A stretch of DNA of 64,000 bases from Escallonia rubra (Eukaryota; Streptophyta; Magnoliopsida; Escalloniales; Escalloniaceae). Positions 47,936-59,700 of this stretch are shown here, in pieces. Where the stretch lies: positions 20,492 through 84,491 of the forward strand of contig JAVXUO010000120.1 of NCBI GenBank assembly GCA_033065855.1, in the 5' to 3' direction. The translations under genes were made by a program, and so were the position numbers. Position 1 is the stretch's first letter; every line of letters begins with the position of its first letter. The notes beneath the pieces are model-generated. The model was not told the origin of the DNA and did no database searches. It saw nothing but the letters and a program-made list of their open reading frames with translations.

Positions 47936-48329
47936 ATATTTTACTTCAAACTAATTGGCCGAAAACCCAGGATTGATACATGTTAATTCCCGAGACGATC
48001 TGAAGTAATAAGTATAGAAAAATAAATGTGTTCATAGGCCCTCCTCCTTTTATCCGGGCTTGGGACCGGCTGCTTGTAAACAAACAGGCGAAGTTACCTA
48101 TTTTTTTATATATACGAAAAAATATATATCTTGCTTGTAAAATTTTATTTTATATATATGGAAAAAAAGTATATTTTGTGAAAAAATTTATTCTTAAAAC
48201 TCTAACAATCAAAATAAGAATGCATGTATATACCTCAAAACATGTCTATCCAAAATATCAGCAATCAAAGATCAAGAAATCTGCAACGTCAACCAAAAGG
48301 ATCAAAAGAGGAAAATAAAAACAAATTAC

Positions 48330-50606
48330 CTAATCATCCGGAAGTACTTCAATATCCGAGTCACTGCTCTTCCTATCATCAATCGGTTTATCTTGCTCGC
48401 GGTATTTCGCATCAAGATAATCCTTCCAACATACACATAGCTCGAGCGACTCGGGGTTAAGACGACTCCTCCTGTCATCCAAAACCCTCCCGCTGGCTGA
48501 AAATGCCGACTCTGAAGCAACCGTGGAGGCTTGCACTGGCAGTACATCCCGTGCAATTTGGGATAAAGTTTTATACATGTTTTGATTTTGTTTCCAAAAA
48601 TTTAACAAATTAAAATTAACCTGTTCTTGCCTTGATAAATCAGAATAATGATCAGTATTTGCATATACACCAATCTCATTAAAAGAGGAAAAAGTATTCG
48701 AACCTGCCGAATTAGAAGTACCTTCACCTGGTAGTTGTCTTGCTACTAGATGTTCAAAGCCCTGAAGGTATGGCGCATAATACCTCTCAACAGTGGATGA
48801 TGATGTAGCTCGCCCGCGCACGTCAGCAGAATTACGATAGAGGTTGAACAAGTCCTCAAACCTCTTGCTCACTTTTGCTGTGAGTGCGGTTGTCTCCTCT
48901 GCTGTGTAGCACATTAATTTCGATATCTCTTGTATCGAGGCGTTCACGCCATGCAACTTTAACCTAAGATCTAAACAAGTAGCCACAACAAAAATAACAG
49001 GTAATTTCTTCCAATATTTATTAAATTTTTTATGCATCTCTTTTACTATTTGTTGAAAGGGTCCTATATATCTCCATTTTGTTAACATTGTAGCCATCTT
49101 GAGAATTTCTATTACAGCGAGAGGAGAGGTGGGATAGTACGTACCAGACAATAAATTCGTAGACGTGTAGAATACCTGTAAAAAATTAGCTAGGTATGTG
49201 GCCATCTGCTATTCCTCTTGAGTTGGCAAGCCGGCTGGGAACTGGGTTAGTAGAAAATGCGTATAGACTTCTCGGTATGCCAAAATGTGTAAAAGCATGT
49301 GGTATGTAGAGTTCCACCTGTGGACCACATCTGTAACTGCTCTCATGCGAGGCATATTATATTGAACACACAACATTTTAAATTGTTGTGTTCTCGGACT
49401 CGAGCTATTAACATACGCTGTCATACCCCTCATTTTGAGAAGAATATCTCCTGCAGCAGCTAAACCATCTTGAACAATTAAATTAATAATGTGACAAACA
49501 CAGCGAACATGAAATAATTCACCATTAAGTACAGGTTGAAGCGTCTCCTTTAAAGCTGCAACAGCAGCTTTATTATTAGAAGCATTATCAAAACTAACAC
49601 TCATAATCTTATCCTTTATTTTAAATGTGGTACATGCTTTTAATATAAGAATAGCAATGTTCATTCCATCGTGCGGAAAAGGAAAGTGCTCGAAAGCGAT
49701 GATTCTCTTATGCATAATCCAATCTGCATCAATCCAATGAGCGGTCACACAAGAATAACTAACAAAAGTATAAGGAGATTGCCAAATATTAGAAGTAAGA
49801 CTAACTTTACCGTCAAATTTATCGAAATAATCGATAAGGCGTGCTTTGGCAGCATTGTACTGTCGAAGTGCATCGGATCTAGTTGTGTTTCTATGAACCT
49901 TTTTGTACAAAGGTTGAACGTATGTGTTCATATATCTAGAGTGCTTAGGATTATCGGCAAAAGAAAAGGCTTGTTCATCATGAATAACAAATTCAGCGAG
50001 ACCGTCTCTTTGCTCTCGCTGATTATAAACAAATAATTTACCGTCAAAAGATAACTGCGTTTGGGTAGGTTCGACGTGGCCTTGTCGAGGTGCACACTGA
50101 GGGTAATGCGTGTTAAGATGTCCATTACCACTACCAGACGAAAATAATTTAGCGCAGTACTTACATCGAGCTTTTCGGATGCCGTCCACCGTAACTACAT
50201 CGAAATGATTCCAACACTCAGCTTTCTTTTTTTTCCCCTTTTGGACCTCTGGCACGTTACCGGAGGCATTGCTCGGCCCTTCTTCATCATGACCAGGCAT
50301 AGGGTTGAGATTATGCCACGGAGTAGTAGCTTCGCCAACCGAGCTGCGTCCTTGACTATAATGCGGGGGGTCTTCATCAGACGTGTATTCAAAATCTGGA
50401 ATGTTTTGATTGAACTCCCAATTGGCTTGGGTATCTATCATACAGCCTGTACTCATTCGTCCAGGAACGAATGGTTGTGTTGGTGCTTGGATTGGTGTTT
50501 GTGATGGCCGTGGCGCTAGCGCTTGTGCTGGTGGTGGTGCTTGCGATGATGATGATGTTTTTCGTGATGACGATGCACGCCTCATTTTCTTCAATAATCC
50601 AGCCAT
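48330..50606 (-). pseudogene. hAT transposase of copy B, one in-frame stop
   Basis: The start ATG at 50606 (MAGLLKKMRRASSSRKTSSS) was chosen because copies A and D have ATG at the same place; the frame is open further upstream without one. The frame covers about 758 codons and is broken only by TAG at 49209-49211 (codon 466). Reading resumes in frame (MATYLANFLQV) to the stop at 48330. Domains: a Ser/Pro/Gln-rich N-terminus; a basic KGKKKKAE (123-130); a BED zinc finger at about 131-171 with CKYC at 148-151 and HLNTHYPQC ending it; a catalytic-region segment SVSFDNASNNKAA; RWNSTYHMLL; and the C-terminal hAT dimerisation region (NLLNFWKQNQNMYKTLSQIA; ASGRVLDDRRSRLNPESLEL). Copy A also has a stop near the same point. 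Function is lost unless the stop is read through. Confidence 0.93.
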
Positions 50607-50679
50607 ATTCACGCTAAAAATTGTAAGAGTAACTAAATACACAAGTATAAGAGTAGTAATAAGAAATAACAATTAAAAG

Positions 50680-50960
50680 AATGAACGAGTAACAAATATT
50701 AATCACTGAGGGTAATTCTGATCCAATGTGGAGAGAGTTAGTAATTAAAAAGCATTTAGTAATAGTAATTAATAAATAAAAACTCACTAATTACTAATTA
50801 CTAGACAAAAGAATTAGAGAGTAACAGATTAATAAGAGTAGTAGTTAGTAATTAGAATTTAGTAAGACTAGTAATTAATAAACAAGAGTACTAATTAGTA
50901 AATACTAGTAGTAATTAGCAAGAGTAGTAATTGGAGAGGAAAATAGTAGCAAAGCTTGTA
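50680..50960. repeat. TTACTA/TAGTAA-rich leader of hAT-B
   Basis: Irregular repeats of AGTAATTAGTAA and ACTAGTAATTA upstream of the transposase start. The matching leader in copy D is at 63540-63780. Confidence 0.75.
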
Positions 50961-51507
50961 GAAATATAGAATGTTTAGGTAAGAGAGAGTAAGAAGATTG
51001 GTGTGAAAAATTAGAGAGAAATGGTGTGAATTTATAGATTTTAGAAACTTCACAAAAGACCAAAATACCCCTACAAACTATCCGTTTATAGTTGTTGGGG
51101 AGGGTAAGAGTGTAAAAACCTTTAAAGGAGTTGGAAAAATGAAGTTAGACTAAAATACCCCCCAAACTAGCCGTTATATTGCTGTTGGGGGGGTAAAAGT
51201 GGAATTTTGGAAAAGGGGTGGAAGAAAGGGGGGGAAAACCAAAAAATTCAAACCAAGTGGTGGGGCCGAACCGGGCCGCAGAACCGGGCCAAGCCCGGGC
51301 CAAAACCGGGCCGGCTTCGGGCTGAGCCAAACCTGGGCCGGGCTTTTTCCCAGAATTCTTTGGCCTGGTCCAGGCCCTGGCCCCAAGCCCAAATCTGCTG
51401 GGCCGTTACTGTTCACCTGCCGGGCCGGGCCAGCCCGCGGGCCGCCCGGCCCTTTTGACAACTCTATTCCAGACTATGGTGTCAGATTTACTTTTTAGCA
51501 ACAACAT

Positions 51508-51520
51508 ATTGGTGCCAACC
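51508..51520 (+). other. Primer-binding-like site of the plus-strand Tat element
   Basis: ATTGGTGCCAACC follows the LTR end ACAACA and precedes ATG 51541 by about 20 bp. The TGGYGCC core is typical of Tat and related gypsy primer sites. The matching tRNA was not determined. Confidence 0.55.
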
Positions 51521-51540
51521 ATTTGACCCAGGTAAGGAAA

Positions 51541-52521
51541 ATGGCCAACAACTCACCTTCTAGCGACACCCCGGCCATAAACAATAATTGGAACATTCAT
51601 CAACAATCGAACAACTCTTATCAACCCGATCGCTCGATCAATCAGTGTTCGACGCCCACTCATCGAAATGCCGCTTCATCCGAAGATGTTCGCGTGAGCA
51701 TAACATCCAGCATTTACGAGTCAGAGGAACGATCTTGAAAATATTCTTTACCAAACCCCACGTTGCAAAACGATGATCTACTCCATCGTATCAATCACAA
51801 GCTGTTCAAAACCCCGCATGCAAATCTCACAAATAAATAAAAATCATGGTTAACAATCTTCAAAATAGCCTAGACGTCACACTAACCTCTGCATCCACAA
51901 ATTTTCCTCGCCTTGATCTGGGTGACCTCCACCTCCATCTTTCTTCAAGGTCGAGTTATGGTCACATGTATGACTTAGAGGCCAACTCGACTTACAAGTC
52001 AATGGAGAAAGGTAGCAAGCATGTTACAAGGAGTTGTTTGCACTATCGCAAAGGTCCATCAGAAGAAGATAGCATGAGTTCCTCCCGTTGAAAAGAAGAC
52101 ATCCTCAAGGGCTCTCCCGTCCCAAAGCCGGTTGCCCCCAGGGACGATCATCTTGAAGGACAGTCACCGAGTACCATCCGCTAGGAAAGAACACTAGTAA
52201 GGTCGCATGTGGACATTGTCCCCAAGGGAAATCTCATCCCAAATTAGATTTTGGATATCCCTTATCCAAAGAAATTGAAAGCACAAAGCTCCTATCCAAT
52301 TACAAAATGACGCAAGGCGACTTGTATGATGACAACATCAATCCAGAAGAAAAGTCTACCACTTCGACACCAATATGATGCTACTCCAGGTCTCAAATGC
52401 AGTAATGTGCCATGTTTTACCAACCACCCTCTGAAAAGCCGCACACTATTGGTTCAAGTCTTTACCGTGTAGATCAATACATTCCTTCCCCCAGCTTTTT
52501 GACACCTTCCAGAAGCCGAAC
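51541..52521 (+). pseudogene. gag of the plus-strand Tat element, truncated
   Basis: The ATG at 51541 (MANNSPSSDTPAINNNWNIH) directly follows the primer site. The frame breaks after 66 codons and resumes in other frames. A conserved gag patch at about 52390-52500 reads VSNAVMCHVLPTTL, then AAHYWFKSLPCRSIHSFPQL. The element is cut at 52521 by the solo LTR. On its far side no clear continuation was found, so protease and pol are absent. Confidence 0.65.
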
Positions 52522-55359
52522 TATAATACCCTGCACCTAGAATATGGTTTAAGGTGAATCCTAGAATTTTAGTTAATTCTTTAGTGGTAGTTATGAATAT
52601 ACATTAATTGTAGTCTTTAGCGACCATTATCACCAGCTGTATTGATTGTGACCTTTAGCGACAATTTATAATGCTCTTAAGTTGCATATTAAAGAGGTAG
52701 GGAGATTGGAATGCCCGAAATTTTATTTACTCGATAAAAACTTTGTTTTAACTCTTAATCTAAAGAGTTTGTAGTATTTTAAAGTGATGTGCATGAAATG
52801 AGAAAATAGTTAAGTGTGAGGGGGGGTCTTTAAAAATATTCCAACCTAGGGCAACCAAATATAAATGAGGCCTTTAGAGGACAGCCGTCTAAGCTTCTGC
52901 AGCCACTTTATTTTACGTAAATGAGAGAGAGAGAGAGAGAGAAGAAGAAGAAGAAGAAGCAAGCAAGCAAGCTATAGCAAGAAAATTTCAAGGTAAAAAT
53001 CCCTAGCCTCCATCTTTAATCTTGGCCACGTAATTGGGTGTTCTAGCTAGGTTTTTATGTATGAATTCAGTGGTTATTGGTGTGAGTGTTAGGGTATTGT
53101 GTGTGTTTCAGAGAGTGAGATGTGAGTGTGTTTGAGAAGAAGGCTGTTGTAGAGCAACATAAGAGTAGGTTAGGGTTTTTGTCATATCTCTTTTATTTCA
53201 AATTAATTGAGATGATTTTATACTTTTTGAAAATCTCATTGTGTCATCTTAAACTTTTAAGTTTTCTTAGAATCCCATGTTTTCATATCAAAAAATGATC
53301 TTAAAATCAATGCCCCGTAGAAGTCCAGATTTTTCGATTTCTGGCAGCTACTTCGATTTGTCATAGAAAGTGATCTTCACCTTAAAATCAAATTTATATT
53401 TCTAGAAACCTCCGAGAGTCATCTTCAACTTTTTAGTTTTGAGATTTCTGATATTCATAGTATTTCTACTCCAAAATAACCATTGAATAAAACTGGTCTC
53501 CCCAGATATGTGCTATTTCTATCGATCACTTCAATTTGATATATAAAATTCATTACTCATTGTATTTTTGTGAAACTTATATTTCTGAAAACCTTAGAAA
53601 GTATACTTTAACTTTGTACTTTTGATTTTTCGAAGATTCGTCATTTTTCAGCCTCAGAATGGTCAATGTACAAAACTTGGGTTTGCTGACAAATGTTGTT
53701 TCTAGAATTACAGATCAGTCCATTGCCCAAACCTTTTTAAGCCATTTCTTAGCATATTTGGGCAAAGTGTAAAACTGAAGCTCCCATTATTTTTGTAAAC
53801 CTTCGACATGAAATTTTCTGGGCATGGGAAAGGCCTGAAATAGTTTTATTTTAAAAATAGGCTTTTGAGTTATTTGATATAATAAAAAAAATAGTTTTAG
53901 CCAAAACTTTTACAGTGATCTAAATACACTGAGACACTTGAGTGTCTGAAATTTTGTAATATTTCGGTGCCACTTGAATATATTTTGAAATAAGAACCTT
54001 AATGCTCGATTTAAGGAGCGGTTTAGGGTTCCAAACGGAGAATCCCAGAAAGGCCATTTTTGTCCGAAAAACTCACATAGTTGTTCTAAAAGGATGTTTT
54101 GAGTTATATTGGGTGTGTAACGGTACGTTAGGCGTCGGGCGTAATTTGATAATTTTACACAAGTCTGGGGGTATTTTGATAATTTTGAGCACTTGGGGGG
54201 AAATTTAGCATCTAGGCATGATTTAATGGCAATGAATAACATCCGAATGATTTATTGTTAGATTCTGATAGACAAGAGCTAGGGCAGACTTGGGAGAAAG
54301 AACTGCTTAAAGATTCAGGTAAGTACTCTTGCCATGTTCCTCCGTACACCCTATTTTTCAATATACGTGTATGTATACGCGGTTTTACCAAATTAATGGT
54401 TTAAGTAATTGTGATACTCCTGCTTTTTGTGTAACTGATTGATGAGAAAATGAATTATAATTGCCATGAAAAGTGTTCATTGGTTTTTGAGAACTCTGTG
54501 TTAATCGTGTTATCGAGAGGTTAATATTGGTTGATGTGCCCCATATCCACGGGGGAAAGTGGATTCTGGATCCTGGTCAACGGGACCATACGTTTGTGCA
54601 CATAATTGTTGCATCGTGGTTCGCCTTTGCGTCCATAATATTTTTTATCCCGAGTGGAGAAGGGATTCTAGGTCCTAGTCAGTGGGACAATACGCTAACC
54701 GCAGTATACCAAGTTGTGAATAAATGTGATAGTTGCTAATGATCTTTCTTGATGATTATATTCTGGTTTGAGATTCTTTTGGTGCAAGTGCATATATGTA
54801 TGTATATATATTGAAGAATATTTTGTTATGGTGACATTGAATTCCTGATTTTGAAAAGAAAATTTCATGGCATGTTTTGAAATCCCCAAAACCTATTTTA
54901 GGGATATGGTATGTGTACTTACTGGGTCCCCAAGCTCATTCTTCTATAAAAAAATTCAGGTGAGCACTTAGATGAAACTGACATCCATGAGGGAAACGAG
55001 GATGGACTCACAGGAGATTGTCGTTAGGGATTTAAGCCCTTTTTGAAAAATTGTTAATAATCGGATATAATTGTAGTATTATCTTATTTATGTTTTGAGA
55101 ATTTTTTGGAGCTTAGGTCTATGAGATTTTCTATGATTTGTGTTAGTTATTCATGGAGGAAAATCATTAGATACATATTGAAGAAATTATTAGGGTGATT
55201 TTAGAAATACTATTAAGGAGACAATGTTAAATTCCTTGGTTATAGATTCTTGTGTATAGGTTGTAGTAAGGCCTACAGAGCCCTGAGTGGATGTTCAGAG
55301 GGTCTGCGGCCGATCACGGATCTACCTCACGGGCCTACCCGTGGGTTCGGGTCGTGACA
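52522..55359. mobile_element. Solo LTR of a gypsy-type element (2838 bp)
   Basis: It begins TATAATACCCTGCACC (TG apparently mutated to TA) and ends GGGTCGTGACA at 55359. The exact 5-bp duplication CGAAC flanks it (52517-52521 and 55360-55364). It is noncoding. It contains a (GA)n then (GAA)n and CAAG microsatellite at 52921-52970 and a late ATGAGATTTT-rich segment. A duplicated ~100-bp motif is seen at 54540-54600 and 54650-54690 (GTGGA followed by GGATTCT, then GGTCCTAGTCA or GATCCTGGTCA). Confidence 0.85.
52921..52970. repeat. GA/GAA/CAAG microsatellite
   Basis: AGAGAG repeats shade into GAA repeats and then GCAAGCAAGC, inside the solo LTR. Confidence 0.95.
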
Positions 55360-55364
55360 CGAAC

Positions 55365-56761
55365 ACTATTGCAAAAGTTGGAATTACTGGGAGAGACCTA
55401 AAAAAACGTGTAAATTACAGGAGATTTTTGCCATTCATCCTTGAAATAATGGTGGGGTGACTTTCAATCTGATTTGTAACACATTCCATTCATAATGTCT
55501 TCGTGATTCAGTAAAGTCTATTAATGGAATTAAAGATTCTTCGATTTTGATTTGTCAATATCCACTCTTTAGATCAAATCTTGTGAAAATAGTTGGCTAG
55601 CTGAAATATGTTTATCAACGTATCTTTGTTTGAAAATTTTAACCCAAGACCATGTTGCATTGGCTTTACATTTATTACATAATCTTTATCTTTTATGATT
55701 AGTTCAGCCCAAGGTTTATCATTTTCCAATAACTTGAGTCCGTCATGACTAAAGTTGTTTTCCAACATTTTCATTATGTTTTCCCAACTAGGAACTTATT
55801 TTCTTTGTTTGATTTGATAGCATTGATTTATTATTTGAACCGATAATCATCCTCCTTTGTCGTTTTAGTTGTTATAATTGTTTCTTCCATTTCTTCTTTA
55901 AGTAGCATTTTCCATAAAGATTCAATTAAGATATCACCACGTTGGGCGCTTGCATAGAGGGACTCACTTTGTATTGATCACTTGAATTCTCCTAATTTTT
56001 CTAGATGAAATCTAGATTTATAGTTTTTTCACCAATGGAGTTTTGTGGCGTTGTAACTTTATGTGTGACTCATCTTGAATAAATAGTCGACTTTCGACTT
56101 GCTTGAGAAAAAAAATGCTTCCTACTAGAAAATCTTTCTTGCAACTATCAAATTGTATCAGTCGCTCTTTAATAAATGGCTACCTAAATATGATATGGTT
56201 CATATGGTTCAAATTCATCTCCATTTCCATTCGCATGCTCATGTGTTCATTGGTTTTGATCTATCTTTCTGCAGGTAAAATTTCTCGTTTAGCGATACAG
56301 TATCACATTCTTGTATGTGCTAAGGTATCTATTTTATATGCATGATATCCTTGGAATACAAATAATAATTCCACGTAAGAATTATTTGGGCTTTTCACCA
56401 TCCATTTGCTATTTATCTTTAGCTTTTCTAAAGCTTTAATAGCTCTAATGCTACCGATAAAATCTTGAATCCCTTTGTCAAGATCATTGCCTGAAAAGGC
56501 CATTCCTCCTAACTTTTGTTTGATAGTGTCAGAGAGGGACGTTACTGGCAACATATGGGACATTTCCACACGAGTTGAAGAACTTCATGTTATCAGGATG
56601 GTAACTATTTTGTACCCAATAATATCATCATCCTCAGAAATATAGTCGTCTTTGATGGTAGCATTTTCTACTAATTTTTCTCTACCTTTACCATTTGGAT
56701 GGGTAGATGTTGAAGGTTTTAAACATACTAAATGCCTTCTAGGCTTTTCGAGGATGACAAT
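55365..56761 (-). pseudogene. Endogenous pararetrovirus (Caulimoviridae-like) fragment
   Basis: Minus strand. Near 55560-55430 a reverse-transcriptase-like stretch reads FDLKSGY, a stop, then QIKIEESLIPL and RRHYEWNV, interrupted by frame breaks. Upstream, 55774-55574 is open (66 codons) with ENDKPWAELIIKDKDYVINV, which fits the region just before reverse transcriptase in plant pararetroviruses. Further upstream frames at 56569-56303 and 56788-56585 have no confident domain but belong to the same decayed block. Parts between the open frames are missing or scrambled, and the active-site region is absent. A Ty3/gypsy origin is the alternative, but the HYEW context favours Caulimoviridae. The fragment is far too broken to encode viral proteins. 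Confidence 0.55.
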
Positions 56762-57120
56762 CACTATAAGAAAAATAACTTTTAGCAACCGATTTTTTGT
56801 CGCGAAAAACTTTTATTGACGAAATTTCCGTCGATAAAAGTCTGTTGGTAATAACCCGGCGCTAGAAGATAGTGATGGAATTTTATACTATGTCGGTAAA
56901 AATTTCACTTTTAGCAATGGAATTATTTAGTTTTAGCAACGGAATATTGGTTGCTAAAGGTATTTTTGATATTTTTTTTTTTTGCAAAAAAAAAAATTTG
57001 TAATGGACTTTTAGCTACAGAATTCCATCGGTAAAGACCTTTAGCAACATAATTTTCGTTGCTAATGTCTGTTGTCGAATATTTTAGCGACAGAAGTTCC
57101 GTCACTACAAGTACAAAGAA
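56762..57120. mobile_element. CACTA-type element, left end only
   Basis: The terminus CACTATAAGAAAAATAAC at 56762 is followed by degenerate subterminal repeats (TTTTAGCAACGGAAT, TTTCCGTCGATAAA and inverse forms) to about 57112. The repeat motif (AGCAACGGA) is related to but distinct from that of the CACTA at 26045. No opposite terminus was found in the window. The sequence to the right up to 57671 is AT-rich and unassigned. Confidence 0.65.
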
Positions 57121-57671
57121 GGCTTTTTTTAACTTTGTTTATTTTTTAAAATTCCAAATATGATCTATAATGCAATTCACACATATTAGCCATTCCCTAT
57201 ACATTCTTACCATTTGGCGGTAAAGAATATATATCTCTAATAACAAGCCTAAAATAAAATTGAGAGTAATCATTTCATATATAATAATAATATGTTAATT
57301 ACAAGTATTTCATAAACTAGTATTTCCAACCTCGGTATGTCATATATAATAATAATAATAATAATAATATGTTACTTACAAGTATTTCATAAACTAGTAT
57401 TTCCAACCCCAGTAAAGGAGAAAAAAATGAACCATAATTGAACTGTTCAAATTTGAACGGGTTAAAGGGATCGACGATTCCAACTAAACTCTATTTTAGT
57501 CCTAAATAATAGTAACTTAGACATGTTAACAAGCCCAAAAAAAAAATTGTATGCGTAACAACAATTAAAAAACTAACCAAGTAGCATAAGTTTTAACAAT
57601 TTAATTGTATTACATAACATTCAAAAGATAACTAATCATTACACAGCATCTTTAAAAACCAGCAACATTTA

Positions 57672-58987
57672 TGAAACCAAAAGGATAACCCTAGAGGGGG
57701 GGGGGGCTGAATAGGGTTTTAAGACTACTTTAAAAATAACAAGTAAATACTTCAAACTTAGAGAGGATAAGAATAACACTTGAAAAGCTACAACCAACAA
57801 ATCTCAAACACAATAACTCAAGTAAGCAAAACTATTTAATCTCAACACAAATGTAAAACGATAAAGTAAAGAGAGAAGGGTTTAGAGATACTTGACACAG
57901 AGATTTAAATGGTTCGGCTTGATATACCCTCAAGCCTACGTCCACCCCTTCAAGAAAGTCCCTTGAAAGGCCCTAGAATTCACTAGTGTGATCTTCCTTA
58001 CGGGTCAAGATCAAACCTCTTACAATCCCTTGATGCTATGCCCACATCAAGAACAAGCTTTGACAAACCCAAATCTCCAAAGCTTGACAACCCCAAGCTT
58101 TGATACAAGAAACTTTAGATGAATAAATGTGTACAAGATTTCACTCTCAAGAAGTAGATGAGTACAAGTTTAAGCACTAGAACAAGAGAGATGAGTGTAT
58201 GATGACTTATGAAAGTATAAATCTCTCAAATGTAAGCTCACAATAAATGCTCTCTTGAAATGGATGAGAAATCAATGAAAACCAAGTGAGATTGAACAAT
58301 TGCTTTGATCTTTGAGAATATGAAAGATAAGAGAGCTTTGAATGCAATTGATGAATCAAAACTAAGCCCAAGATGAGCATTTATAGAGGTGGGAATAAAT
58401 ATGACTGTTTGGGGGTAGGTGGAGCATTAAATGCGCCAAAACGGTAAATGCAGTCGACTGCAATGTCCCATTGCTGTCGACTGTGTTCCCAAAGTAGCCG
58501 TTGGAAATTCAAATTTCCAACTTGTAGTCGACTGTAATCAAATGCAGTCGACTGTAATAGGCTACTGGAAGTATTTCAGTCGACTGCATTCTAATGGAGT
58601 CGACTGTAATACCTCACTGCCCAACTTGCAGTCGACTGCATTCCAGAAAATGCAGTTTCCTAATTTTTAAAGAATGAAAAACTTTTATGCATGCAAGGGA
58701 AACCTATGGGCAAGTTCTAGGTATACAGTCATCGTAATGATCATCTCTCTACGTCTAGTTTACAAAGAAGAAAATAAAGCGTTGTAAAATTCAATCGACG
58801 AATTCCTTCTTTGATGCGTTCCGTTGAGAGTCTTTGACCGTGTTGCTCGTCTAATAGTCCGTTTGCATGAGTATGAGATTGTTCCTATTGCTTCATCAAC
58901 TCAATGCATGTTAGACAACATAAACATCAATGTTAGTTATCATCAAAATCAAATATAATCCTAGGTTAAATAACCGTAGGGTTAACA
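57672..58987. mobile_element. Solo LTR, copia-type (1316 bp)
   Basis: The ends are TGAAACCAAAAGG and GGGTTAACA, with an exact 5-bp duplication ATTTA (57667-57671 and 58988-58992). It includes a G homopolymer in CCCTAGAGG...GGCTGAATAGGG and, on the minus strand, a start TGTTAACCCTACGG. These sequence styles are common in plant copia LTRs, and the probable orientation is minus. A cluster of AGTCGACT palindromes lies at 58450-58640. Confidence 0.82.
58450..58640. repeat. Cluster of CAGTCGACTG palindromes in the solo LTR
   Basis: Seven copies of (C/T)AGTCGACTG(C/T)AAT or near variants, at irregular 15-35 bp spacing, centred near 58455, 58480, 58530, 58550, 58585, 58603 and 58633. Confidence 0.8.
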
Positions 58988-58992
58988 ATTTA

Positions 58993-59700
58993 CTTAAAGA
59001 AAAAATCAAGCCCTGTGGATCTTCAAAATTTTGATGATCTTACATTAAATTCAAAAGAGAACTAGTCATTACACAACACTACATCTTCTTTAACACCATC
59101 AGTATTAACTTCTAAAAAAAACTCCTAAGGAACTTTAAAACGAAAAGGATACACGAAAAGGACTTTGACATCCTTAAAACCTTCATCATCAACCTTCAAC
59201 CAGGAATAAAACATAGTCCACATTTCTGAAAATTCATAATGATAATACATGAGATGCATAAGACATGTAACTTTTAAAAAGAAGACAAAAGGTCATTATA
59301 GATAAAGACATGAACCTTATTATTATAGATAAAGACATGAATCAGGTTTGTAGAAAACTAGAAATGACAAAATGTCATTATAGATGAAGAAGATATGAAC
59401 CCGGTTCTTATCAATGACCATGGTTCACATGTTTCACAATTAAAACACAAGAAAAAGGATTTACAGTCAAAATAGGTATGCTAAAAAAGAAAAAAAAAAA
59501 AAACAGCTATGCACTTAAATTACGTCGGTGACTCGGTCAATAACAATAGATGCACCACTTTCACTGCTTGCATTTGATCCCGTTGCATTCTCTGAAGGGA
59601 AAATGTTAGGAAATTCAGCACATAAATTTGTCTAACGCAATTTCACTAATTAAAAAAGTCATCACCTGAAATATGTCTTCATACTTTTCAACCTCATACA
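58993..59700. other. Unassigned AT-rich stretch
   Basis: No gene seen. A segment at about 59025-59095 (TTCAAAAGAGAACTAGTCATTACACAAC) partly repeats one at about 57615-57650, so the two sides of the solo LTR share an older local duplication. Confidence 0.4.

Larger units (their letters stand above)
47099..51466 (-). mobile_element. hAT DNA transposon, copy B, complete (4368 bp)
   Basis: The left terminus TAGAGTTGTCAATGGGCC at 47099 and the right terminus TTGACAACTCTA ending at 51466 are inverse. An exact 8-bp duplication TTCCAGAC flanks it (47091-47098 and 51467-51474). GGCCCGG-rich ends are at 47110-47210 and 51240-51460. The transposase is on the minus strand (50606-48330). The left third carries an internal duplication and a (TA)n tract. 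It is the best-preserved member of the family also represented by copies A and D. Confidence 0.96.
46723..51506 (+). repeat. LTR of a plus-strand Tat-type element, interrupted by hAT-B
   Basis: The outer edge is tentative (TGTTATTGATAT at 46723). A TATA-like TCTATAAAGGG is at 46919, and a U5-like segment TTGCGTTCTGACTTAAGCAT is near 47010. The right edge ACAACA is next to a primer-binding-like ATTGGTGCCAACC at 51508. Without hAT-B (47099-51466) and one 8-bp duplication copy, the LTR would be about 408 bp. Confidence 0.6.

Noticed and set aside
51174..51498. Gly/Pro-rich frames on both strands
   Set aside because: Composition artefact of the GGCCCGG-rich hAT-B end. The same occurs at 2998-3406 and 62990-63310.
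57100..57115. CACTACAAG near 57105 as a possible second CACTA terminus
   Set aside because: It is in direct, not inverted, orientation and lies within the subterminal repeat (CCGTCACTACAAG), so it is a repeat variant.
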